In this document: positions 55,198 to 61,984 of the stretch, one piece after another | How the letters are laid out: each line of letters opens with the position of its first letter | Numbering within the stretch: the first letter of the stretch is position 1 | Source: Lustribacter sp965277075 | GTDB lineage: Bacteria > Vulcanimicrobiota > Vulcanimicrobiia > Vulcanimicrobiales > Vulcanimicrobiaceae | NCBI GenBank assembly: GCA_965277075.1 | Contig: OZ255707.1 | Location: 3,596,001 to 3,660,000 of the forward strand | Length of the DNA stretch: 64,000 nucleotides | Direction of reading: 5' to 3' | Made by a program: the position numbers and the translations under genes | Notes under the pieces: model-generated | Seen by the model: the letters and a program-made list of their open reading frames with translations, nothing else | The model's database searches: none | Told to the model about the DNA's origin: nothing

Positions 55198-56166
55198 TTA
55201 GGGAACGAGCAGCAGTTTGCCCGATGTCTCGCGCGCTTCGATGGCACGTTGCGCGTCGGCGGCGTTTGCGAGCGGCAATGTGCGATCGATCGCGAAATGC
55301 AACCAACCCGCGCGGATGCCGGCGAAAATCGCGTCCGCGCGTCGCTGAATTTCCTCGCCCGTCTTTGTGAAGTGCGCGAGCCCGGCGCCGCTCACGGTGA
55401 TGCCGCGAGCGCTGAACGCGTTCGGCGAGACGGGATCGGCTTGCCCGCTTGCCGCGCCGTAGACGACGATGCGGCCAAGATTACGTACGGCATCCATGTC
55501 ACCCGGGAACGTCGTTTTCCCGACCGCGTCGAGAACGAGATCGACGCCGCGTCCCTCGGTGATCCGATTGACCTCGACGGCGAAGTCGGTCTGCGTATAG
55601 AGAATCACGTCACGCGCGCCGGCCGCGCGCGCCTTCGTGGCCTTCGCTTCGCTCGACGTCGTACCAATCACGTGCGCTCCGAGGTGCGCTGCCCACTGCG
55701 CGAGCAGAAGCCCCACGCCGCCGGCGACGGCGTGCACGAGCACGCTCGTGCCGGCTCCGACCGTCACGTAGTCGTGCAACAAGTAGTGCGCGGTGAGCCC
55801 TTGCAACGCGATCGCCCCCGCGTCGACCAAATCGATGTCGTCGGGAACGTGAATGAGACGCCAAGCCGGCGCAACCGCATACTGCGCGTACGTCGCCGGC
55901 GCCATCGCATACATGACGCGGTCTCCCGGCTTGACGTTGCTCGCGCCCGCGCCGACGGCTTCGACCGTTCCCGACGCTTCGCCGCCCGGGATGAAGGGCG
56001 GAGTCGTTCCCGGCCGCCGTCCCGTTCGTTGTCCGATATCCATGAAGTTGACGCCGGCCGCTGCGACGCGAACGAGCGCCTCGCCGGGGCCCGGTGCCGG
56101 TGTGGGAGCCTCGACGAGTTCGAGAACGCCGGGTCCGCCGAATTCGGTCGCGCGTATGGCTTGCAT
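55198..56166 (-). CDS. Zinc-independent quinone oxidoreductase (MDR superfamily, QOR-like)
   Basis: 322 residues from ATG 56166. PAPGPGEALVRVAAAGVNFMD, GEASGTVEAVGAG and VLVHAVAGGVGLLLAQWAAH (NADPH-binding GxGxxG-like AxxGGVG motif) are typical of NADPH:quinone oxidoreductase 1-type MDR proteins. The structural and catalytic zinc ligands of alcohol dehydrogenases are absent, as expected. It ends 10 bp from the convergent SDR stop. Substrate unknown. Confidence 0.92.
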   Translation of the reverse strand: MQAIRATEFGGPGVLELVEAPTPAPGPGEALVRVAAAGVNFMDIGQRTGRRPGTTPPFIPGGEASGTVEAVGAGASNVKPGDRVMYAMAPATYAQYAVAPAWRLIHVPDDIDLVDAGAIALQGLTAHYLLHDYVTVGAGTSVLVHAVAGGVGLLLAQWAAHLGAHVIGTTSSEAKATKARAAGARDVILYTQTDFAVEVNRITEGRGVDLVLDAVGKTTFPGDMDAVRNLGRIVVYGAASGQADPVSPNAFSARGITVSGAGLAHFTKTGEEIQRRADAIFAGIRAGWLHFAIDRTLPLANAADAQRAIEARETSGKLLLVP

Positions 56167-56212
56167 CGCCCACTGCGACTGGCTTCGCTCAGCCAGAGTT
56201 GCGCGCGATGTC

Positions 56213-56704
56213 CTACGTTACTTCGTGCAGTTTGCCGGTCGCGACGTCGAAGATGAAGCCGCGAACGGCGTCGCGGTGCAGCAAGAACGGATTGTTGCGC
56301 ACGCGATGCAGACCTTCGCGCACGTCGTCGTCGAGGTTGTCGAACGCCTGAAACGCGAAGAGCGGCTTCTCGCCGACTTCCGCGCCGATCGCCGTGCGTA
56401 GCTCGTCGTCCTTGAATGTGAGCATGCCGCAATCGGTATGATGAACGAGCATGACCTCGCTCGTGCCGAGGAGGCGCTGCGAGATGATCAGCGAGCGTAA
56501 CGCGTCATCCGTGACGACGCCGCCCGCGTTGCGGATCACGTGCGCTTCGCCTTCGGCGAGTCCGAGGATGCGATACACATCCAAACGTGCGTCCATGCAC
56601 GCCACCACCGCGACCTGCTGGGACGGCGGCATCGGCAGCGCTCCGTGCCCCGCGTTTGTTGCGTAGCGATGATTATTGTCGAGATACCGGTCGGTAACGC
56701 TCAT
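56213..56704 (-). CDS. Beta-carbonic anhydrase
   Basis: 163 residues from ATG 56704. Cys36-x-Asp38-x-Arg40 (ACMDARLD) and His89-x-x-Cys92 (HHTDCGM) are the zinc ligands and Asp-Arg dyad of the small beta-class enzymes; VIRNAGG is also conserved. It hydrates CO2 to bicarbonate, which could feed the biotin carboxylase, though these genes are not linked. It is divergent from the cys operon with 106 bp between its start and the cys leader. Confidence 0.93.
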   Translation of the reverse strand: MSVTDRYLDNNHRYATNAGHGALPMPPSQQVAVVACMDARLDVYRILGLAEGEAHVIRNAGGVVTDDALRSLIISQRLLGTSEVMLVHHTDCGMLTFKDDELRTAIGAEVGEKPLFAFQAFDNLDDDVREGLHRVRNNPFLLHRDAVRGFIFDVATGKLHEVT

Positions 56705-56745
56705 GATCCGGGCATCCTAGCATGAGGCGCGGCCGATTGTCACGC

Positions 56746-56769
56746 GCGAGATATCTACGCGAGAGATCT
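56746..56769. promoter_or_regulatory. Tandem 11-bp repeats upstream of the cys promoter
   Basis: GCGAGATATCT (56746-56756) and GCGAGAGATCT (56759-56769) differ at one base and repeat with a 13-bp period. They end five bases before the -35 box of the cys promoter. Position and repetition suggest a transcription-factor site; no protein is assigned. Confidence 0.4.
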
Positions 56770-56774
56770 GCGGC

Positions 56775-56804
56775 TTGACCAGTCCACTTCGGACGTGGTA
56801 TGGT
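56775..56804 (+). promoter_or_regulatory. sigma70-like promoter of the cys operon
   Basis: TTGACC (56775-56780) and TATGGT (56799-56804) are separated by 18 bp. The expected start site, about seven bases past the -10 box, coincides with 56811-56812, the ATG of the Cys-rich leader ORF, so the transcript is probably leaderless. Confidence 0.65.
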
Positions 56805-56811
56805 CGGGTCG

Positions 56812-56883
56812 ATGTTTTCCACGCTCCGGTGTTCCTGTTCGTGTCGCGGCTGTGTGCCGTTCCGCCGCGTGGGGGTCTCGTAG
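56812..56883 (+). CDS. Cysteine-rich leader peptide (23 aa), candidate attenuator ORF
   Basis: ATG 56812 to TAG 56881-56883 encodes 23 residues whose centre is CSCSCRGC: four TGT codons within eight (56830-56853). The ORF begins at the predicted transcription start, ends 29 bp before a perfect hairpin and precedes the sulfate-assimilation operon. Leader peptides with Cys clusters upstream of sulfur genes are known from Actinobacteria, where ribosome pausing at Cys codons senses charged Cys-tRNA. The peptide itself probably has no function. It is too short for routine gene finders. Confidence rests on position plus composition; translation is unproven. Confidence 0.7.
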   Translation: MFSTLRCSCSCRGCVPFRRVGVS

Positions 56884-56911
56884 AGCCAAGGATGTCGAGT
56901 CCGGTTGCTTC

Positions 56912-56942
56912 AGAGGCCCTCGCGGCGATCGCGAGGGCCTCT
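56912..56942 (+). terminator. Attenuator hairpin before cysH
   Basis: AGAGGCCCTCGC (56912-56923) pairs perfectly with GCGAGGGCCTCT (56931-56942) around a 7-nt loop: 12 bp, very GC-rich. It is followed by CAAATTATG, whose ATG (56949) starts cysH. The right arm contains GAGGG (56933-56937), the only Shine-Dalgarno-like element for that ATG, so the hairpin could block translation even if termination is weak for lack of a U-tract. The 56866-56878 segment, over the end of the leader ORF, can pair partly with the left arm. Confidence 0.6.
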
Positions 56943-56948
56943 CAAATT

Positions 56949-57623
56949 ATGCCCGGCGCGAGCCGAACGGAGCGCCTCGAACGCGCGCGGTCGGTCGTCG
57001 AGCGAACCCTCGAAACGTTTCCGGGGCGCGTCGCGCTCTCGGTCTCGTTCGGCGGCGCCGCGGGGATGGTGATGCTCGACCTCGCGATGCAGCTCGATTC
57101 GCGAACGCGCGTATTCTTCGTTGATACCGAACTGCTGTTCGCGGAAACATATGCGCTCGTGCGCCGCGTTGAAGCGCGGTACGGCATCACCGTCGACGCG
57201 GTCAAGCCGCGCGAAACCGTCGCGCAGCAGGCCGGCGCGCACGGTGAAGCGTTGTGGTCGCGCAATCCCGACGCGTGCTGCAATTTGCGCAAAGTCGAGC
57301 CGCTGCGCCGGTACCTCACCGACGTCGACGCGTGGATGACCGCGGTGCGTCGCGATCAGAGCGCGACGCGCGCGGCGCTGCCCGTGGTCTCGTGGAGCGA
57401 GACATCGAACGTCGTAAAGATCGCGCCGCTCGCCGACTGGACCAGTGACGACGTGTGGACCTATGTCGTCGAGCACGACATCGACGTCAATACGCTGCTG
57501 CACGACGGCTATCGCAGCATCGGCTGCACGCACTGCACAATGCGCGCAAACGTGGGCGACGACGAGCGCGCCGGCCGGTGGGCAGGCTCTGCGAAAACCG
57601 AGTGCGGCATCCATGTCGGGTAA
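56949..57623 (+). CDS. cysH: Assimilatory adenylyl-sulfate (APS) reductase, CysH family
   Basis: 224 residues from ATG 56949, chosen because an upstream in-frame ATG (56892) has no ribosome site and would place the attenuator hairpin inside the gene. RVALSVSFGGAAGMVMLDLA is the PP-loop-like region and FFVDTELLF the substrate strand. Cys110-Cys111 and Cys193-x2-Cys196 are the [4Fe-4S] ligands that distinguish APS reductases from PAPS reductases. Cys219 in the terminal ECGIHVG is the catalytic nucleophile. It reduces APS to sulfite. Its stop overlaps cysA by 11 bp. Confidence 0.93.
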   Translation: MPGASRTERLERARSVVERTLETFPGRVALSVSFGGAAGMVMLDLAMQLDSRTRVFFVDTELLFAETYALVRRVEARYGITVDAVKPRETVAQQAGAHGEALWSRNPDACCNLRKVEPLRRYLTDVDAWMTAVRRDQSATRAALPVVSWSETSNVVKIAPLADWTSDDVWTYVVEHDIDVNTLLHDGYRSIGCTHCTMRANVGDDERAGRWAGSAKTECGIHVG

Positions 57624-58608
57624 CGTCGTGCTCGACGGCGTCAGCAAACGCTTCGCGTCGGTCACCGCGCTCGACCGCGTGTCGCTCAGTATCCGGTCGG
57701 GGACGCTCACCGCGCTGCTGGGCCCGTCGGGTTGCGGCAAGACGACGCTGCTCCGCGCGATCGCCGGCTTCGAGACGATCGACGCCGGGCGTATCGCGCT
57801 CGACGGCGTCGAGATCACCGGCGTCCCGCTGCGCAAACGCAACATCGGCTTCGTCTTCCAAAGCTATGCGCTCTTTCCGCACCTGACGGTGGAACGCAAC
57901 ATCGCCTTTGCCCTCGACGTGCGCCGCACCGAGCGCGACCGCGTCCGTTCGCGCGTTCGCGAATTGCTGGATCTCGTGCAGTTGCCGGGCTATGCCAAGC
58001 GCTACCCGCACGAGCTTTCCGGCGGCCAACGCCAGCGCATCGCGCTGGCTCGTGCGCTGGCGGCCGAACCGTCGTTGCTGCTGCTCGATGAACCGTTCGC
58101 CGCACTCGACGCGAACGTCCGCCGCGATCTCCGCGGTTGGCTGCACGACTTGCACGATCAGATTGCGCTTACGACGGTGCTCGTGACGCACGACGCTGAA
58201 GAAGCGATGGAAATTGCCGATTCGCTCGTGCTCATGCAGGGTGGCCGCATCGAGCAGGCGGGCTCCCCGCTCGAGCTTTATCACGATCCCGTTTCGCCGT
58301 TTGCATTGCGCTTCTTCGGTCCGGCGAATGCGCTCGCCGACGCGAACGGCGTACGTTACGTGCGGCCGCACGAAATTCGTCTGGACACGCTCCCCTTCGA
58401 TGATGCCGGGACCGCGCGGGTTGCGCGCGTCGTCGAACTTGGGTCCCGCCGCCGGTTCGAACTGGCAATCGGGGGCGATGCCGTCGTGCACGCCGAGGTC
58501 AACGTACCGAATTCCCGGCTCGCGTCCGTTACCGTCGGCGATCGGCTCTTCTTTGCCGCTATTGAACAACGCAGGTTCGATCTACGTGCGCCGGAGCGCA
58601 ACGGCTAG
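57613..58608 (+). CDS. cysA: Sulfate/thiosulfate ABC transporter ATP-binding protein
   Basis: 331 residues from ATG 57613. Motifs are Walker A GPSGCGKTT, Q-loop VFQSYALFPHLTV, signature LSGGQRQRIALARAL, Walker B LLLLDEPFAALDA and VTHDAEEAMEIAD. The C-terminal TOBE-like domain (YVRPHEIRLDTL) is typical of CysA. It energises sulfate import with the CysT and CysW permeases and the binding protein that follow. The next gene starts on the base after its stop codon. Confidence 0.94.
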   Translation: MSGNVVLDGVSKRFASVTALDRVSLSIRSGTLTALLGPSGCGKTTLLRAIAGFETIDAGRIALDGVEITGVPLRKRNIGFVFQSYALFPHLTVERNIAFALDVRRTERDRVRSRVRELLDLVQLPGYAKRYPHELSGGQRQRIALARALAAEPSLLLLDEPFAALDANVRRDLRGWLHDLHDQIALTTVLVTHDAEEAMEIADSLVLMQGGRIEQAGSPLELYHDPVSPFALRFFGPANALADANGVRYVRPHEIRLDTLPFDDAGTARVARVVELGSRRRFELAIGGDAVVHAEVNVPNSRLASVTVGDRLFFAAIEQRRFDLRAPERNG

Positions 58609-59604
58609 ATGAAGCTGCCGGCAGTTTTCGCGGCGACGCTCGTCGCCGTGTTTGCGCTCGCGTACGCGGCCGGCGCGTCGACGCTGTTGAACGTCTCGTA
58701 CGATCCGACCCGCGAGTTCTACGCTGATTACAACGCGCTCTTCGCAGCGTATTGGAAAAGGAAGACGGGCGACGACGTCGCCGTGCAGCTATCGCACGGC
58801 GGATCCGGATCGCAAGCACGTGCGGTGATCGATGGGCTCGAAGCGGATGTCGTCACGCTCGCGCTCTCTTACGACATCGACGCGATCGCGACGAAAGCGA
58901 AGCTGATCGCGCCGGACTGGTCCCGGCGCCTTCCGGATAACGCGAGCCCGTACACCTCGACGATCGTGCTGCTGGTTCGGAAGGGCAATGCCAAGCATAT
59001 CCGCGACTGGGACGATGTGGCTCGACCGGGTGTCGCGGTCATCTCGGCCAACCCGAAAACCGGCGGCGGCGCGCGCTGGAATTTTCTGGCCATGTATTCC
59101 TATGGTCTCAAGCGCAACCGCAACGACGACGCGAAGGCGCGCGCGTTCGTCGGCTCGGTGTACAAAAACGTGACGGTGCTCGACACCGCCGCGCGCGCGT
59201 CGACCGTAACGTTCGTCGAGCGCGGGCTCGGCGATGTCCTCATCGGGTGGGAGAATGAAGCGTTGCTCGCGATGAAGCAGCATCCCGGCCAGTACGAGCT
59301 CATCGTCCCATCGGTGAGTGTCTTGGCCGAACCGCCCGTCGCCTACGTCGATGCAAACGTCGCCAAACACAACACGACGGTGCTCGCCAAAGCGTACCTG
59401 CAGTATCTGTACTCGCCGCAAGCACAGCGCCTGGCCTGCAAGTGGGGCTATCGTCCGCGCTTGCAATCGGTGTACGGCCGCTGCGGCACGACGTTCGCTC
59501 GGACCGACCTGACGACGATTGCCAATTTCGGCGGCTGGGGCGCAGCGCAGCAGCGTTTCTTCGCGGACGGCGGCGTCTTCGACCAGCTGTACAGCTCGAA
59601 GTGA
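58609..59604 (+). CDS. sbp: Periplasmic sulfate-binding protein
   Basis: 331 residues from ATG 58609. A signal peptide (VFAATLVAVFALAYAAGAS) is followed by LLNVSYDPTREFYADYNALF, the signature of the prokaryotic sulfate-binding proteins. GGSGSQARAVIDGLEADVVT lines the anion site, and NPKTGGGARWNFLAMYSYG is another characteristic segment. It captures sulfate (or thiosulfate) and delivers it to CysTW. No lipobox is seen, consistent with a soluble periplasmic protein of a diderm. Confidence 0.95.
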   Translation: MKLPAVFAATLVAVFALAYAAGASTLLNVSYDPTREFYADYNALFAAYWKRKTGDDVAVQLSHGGSGSQARAVIDGLEADVVTLALSYDIDAIATKAKLIAPDWSRRLPDNASPYTSTIVLLVRKGNAKHIRDWDDVARPGVAVISANPKTGGGARWNFLAMYSYGLKRNRNDDAKARAFVGSVYKNVTVLDTAARASTVTFVERGLGDVLIGWENEALLAMKQHPGQYELIVPSVSVLAEPPVAYVDANVAKHNTTVLAKAYLQYLYSPQAQRLACKWGYRPRLQSVYGRCGTTFARTDLTTIANFGGWGAAQQRFFADGGVFDQLYSSK

Positions 59605-59611
59605 CGCTTTG

Positions 59612-60421
59612 ATGATTCCGGGACGCGGCATCGCGCTCGGCTTGACGATGACGATCGTGTCGATCGTCATCGTCGCGCCGCTGGCCGCGATCGTACTCTC
59701 GCTGAGCGGTATCTCGCCGGCGCAACTGCTCGCCACGGCGTTCTCTCCGCGTGCTCTCGCCGCATATCGACTGAGCTTCGGGGCGTCGTTCGTCGCGGCG
59801 GCGATCGACGTCGTCGCCGGCGCGGCGATCGCCGCGGTGTTGGTGCGTTATCCCTCACGCGGGATGCGCGTGCTCGACGCGGTCGTCGACGTGCCCTTCG
59901 CGCTGCCGACGGCCGTCACGGGCATTACGCTCGCGACCCTGTACGGTCCGCACGGCTGGGTCGGATCGTGGTGCTCGCAACATGGTTTTCCGATTGCGTA
60001 CACGCCGCTCGGAATCGTCCTCGCGCTCACGTTCGTCGGCCTCCCGTTCGTCGTCCGGACGGTGCAGCCGATCATCGCCACGCTGCCGCACGAGTTCGCC
60101 GAAGCGGCCGCGTCGCTCGGCGCGTCGCCGCTCGGCGTCGTCGCGCGCGTCATGTTGCCGCTGTTGGCCCCGGCCTTCCTGACGGGCTTTGCGCTTGCGC
60201 TCGCGCGAACGGTCGGCGAATACGGTTCTGTCATCTTCATTGCCGGCAACATTCCGCTGCACACCGAGATCGCGCCGCTCGTCATCGTCACGCGCTTGGA
60301 AGCGTATGACTACGCGGGCGCCGCGGCCGTGGCGCTCGTTTCGCTGCTCGCATCGTTCGCGTTGTTGCTCGCGATCAACGGATTGCAGCGGCGGCTCAGT
60401 ACCGCGGCGGGTGCACGTTGA
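59612..60421 (+). CDS. cysT: Sulfate ABC transporter permease CysT
   Basis: 269 residues from ATG 59612. Six TM segments are expected. VDVPFALPTAVTGITLATLY is the typical CysT region, and HEFAEAAASLGASPLGVVAR is the EAA coupling motif that docks on CysA. VGEYGSVIFIAGNIPL is also typical. The stop overlaps the cysW TTG start by 4 bp. The longer frame from 59519 overlaps the sbp gene and is not preferred. Confidence 0.93.
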   Translation: MIPGRGIALGLTMTIVSIVIVAPLAAIVLSLSGISPAQLLATAFSPRALAAYRLSFGASFVAAAIDVVAGAAIAAVLVRYPSRGMRVLDAVVDVPFALPTAVTGITLATLYGPHGWVGSWCSQHGFPIAYTPLGIVLALTFVGLPFVVRTVQPIIATLPHEFAEAAASLGASPLGVVARVMLPLLAPAFLTGFALALARTVGEYGSVIFIAGNIPLHTEIAPLVIVTRLEAYDYAGAAAVALVSLLASFALLLAINGLQRRLSTAAGAR

Positions 60422-61203
60422 TTCTGGCCGTCGGCGGTGTGATCGTGCTGCTCGGATTGTTCGTTCTGTTGCCGCTCGTTTCGGTCATGGCGGAAGCGCT
60501 GGCGGCCGGCGTCCCGAGCGCACTTGCGACATTCGCTGATCCCTACGCGCGCGACGCGATTGCGCTTACCGCGTTCGTTGCGGCGATCACGATCGCCGTG
60601 AACGGGACGTTCGGCGTGCTCGCGGCGTGGACGATGACGAAGTACGATTTTCCGGGCAAGACGTGGCTGCTCGCGGTCATCGATCTGCCGCTGACCGTCT
60701 CGCCGGTCGTGGCGGGTCTCGCGGTACTGCTGTGCTTCGGATCGCGGTCACCCGTCGGTGCGTGGTTCATCAGCCACGGCTGGAAGATCGCATTTGCCCC
60801 GCCGGGCATCATTCTCGCCACGATCTTCGTCACGTTCCCGTACGTCGCGCGCGAAACGATCGCGTTGATGAACGAATCGGGACGCGAACACGAAGAGGCC
60901 GCGTTGGGTCTGGGGGCGAGCCTCTGGCAGACGTTCGTGCGCGTGACGTTCCCTCGCGCTCGCTGGGCGATCTTCAACGGACTGTTGCTCTGCAATGCGC
61001 GCGCGCTCGGTGAGTTCGGAGCGGTATCGGTGGTCTCAGGCCGCATTCGCGGCTTCACCGACACGGTGCCGCTGCACATCGAGAACCTCTACAATGACGA
61101 TAACCTCGTCGGCGCTTTCACGCTTGCGGCGGCGCTCGCCGTCGTGGCGATCGCGTTGACGCTCATCCGGTCGACCGCAGGAGAACTTCGTGGACGCTCT
61201 TGA
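60418..61203 (+). CDS. cysW: Sulfate ABC transporter permease CysW
   Basis: 261 residues from TTG 60418. TKYDFPGKTWLLAVIDLPLT and VSPVVAGLAVLLCFG are typical CysW segments. EEAALGLGASLWQTFVRVTF is the EAA motif, and LGEFGAVSVVSGRIRGFTDT follows. It forms the heterodimeric channel with CysT. Its last 14 bases overlap cysD. Confidence 0.93.
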   Translation: MILAVGGVIVLLGLFVLLPLVSVMAEALAAGVPSALATFADPYARDAIALTAFVAAITIAVNGTFGVLAAWTMTKYDFPGKTWLLAVIDLPLTVSPVVAGLAVLLCFGSRSPVGAWFISHGWKIAFAPPGIILATIFVTFPYVARETIALMNESGREHEEAALGLGASLWQTFVRVTFPRARWAIFNGLLLCNARALGEFGAVSVVSGRIRGFTDTVPLHIENLYNDDNLVGAFTLAAALAVVAIALTLIRSTAGELRGRS

Positions 61204-61984
61204 CCGCCTGGAGGCGGAGACGATTTCGATCTTGCGCGAGGCATATCGCGCAAGCAGCAAGCCGTGCATGTTGTGGTCCATCGGGAAAGATAGTACGGCG
61301 CTCGTTTGGCTCGCGCGCAAAGCATTTTTCGGGCGCGTTCCGTTTCCGCTCGTGCTACTCGAGACGCACATGGAGTTGCCCGAGGTCTACGCCTTTCGCG
61401 ACCGCATGATCGCGGAGTGGGGGCTCGACTACCACGCGCAGATCTGCCCGCCGGAGAGCGACGTCGATCAAACGTTGCCGCCGGCGACGCGCGCCGCTGC
61501 CCGGAAAACCGAAGGCTTGCGCACGATGTTACGCGAGCAGAAGTTCGATGCGGTGATGGTGGGTATCCGCCGCGACGAACAAGCAATGCGCGCGAAAGAG
61601 CGCGTGTTCAGCCCGCGCCGCATTGACGGCACGTGGGACGTGAAAGAACAGCCGCCCGAGTTCTGGGGCTTTTATACGACGACGGTGCCGGACGGCGCGC
61701 ACTTGCGCGTACACCCGCTCCTCTCATGGACCGAACTCGATATCTGGGAATACACGAAGCGCGAAAACATCCCGTACGTTCCGCTGTATCTTGCTCGGGA
61801 CGGGAAACGGTATCGTTCGCTCGGCGAGAAAAACATAACGGTTCCGATCGCCAGCACGGCGGACACGCTCGATGCAATCATCGCCGAACTGCGTGCGACG
61901 CGCGTCCCGGAACGTGCCGGGCGCACGATGGACAACGAAAGCGAAGCATCGTTCGAGCGGCTACGCGCGGGCGGCTACATGTGA
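61190..61984 (+). CDS. cysD: Sulfate adenylyltransferase subunit 2 (CysD)
   Basis: 264 residues from GTG 61190, with AGGAG six bases upstream inside cysW. LWSIGKDSTALVWLARKAF is the PP-loop for ATP; MVGIRRDEQAMRAKERVFSP and HLRVHPLLSWTELDIWEYTK are diagnostic. The enzyme adenylylates sulfate to APS using the GTPase subunit CysN, encoded next with a TGATG overlap. Spacing fits a single operon from cysH onward. Confidence 0.95.
   Translation: MDALDRLEAETISILREAYRASSKPCMLWSIGKDSTALVWLARKAFFGRVPFPLVLLETHMELPEVYAFRDRMIAEWGLDYHAQICPPESDVDQTLPPATRAAARKTEGLRTMLREQKFDAVMVGIRRDEQAMRAKERVFSPRRIDGTWDVKEQPPEFWGFYTTTVPDGAHLRVHPLLSWTELDIWEYTKRENIPYVPLYLARDGKRYRSLGEKNITVPIASTADTLDAIIAELRATRVPERAGRTMDNESEASFERLRAGGYM

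Noticed and set aside
56775..56948. cysH starting at TTG 56775 or ATG 56892; SAM or other known sulfur riboswitch in the leader
   Set aside because: The TTG is the -35 box of the promoter and 56892 lacks a ribosome site. I saw no S-box core or other known riboswitch motif; the Cys-rich ORF and hairpin explain the leader better.
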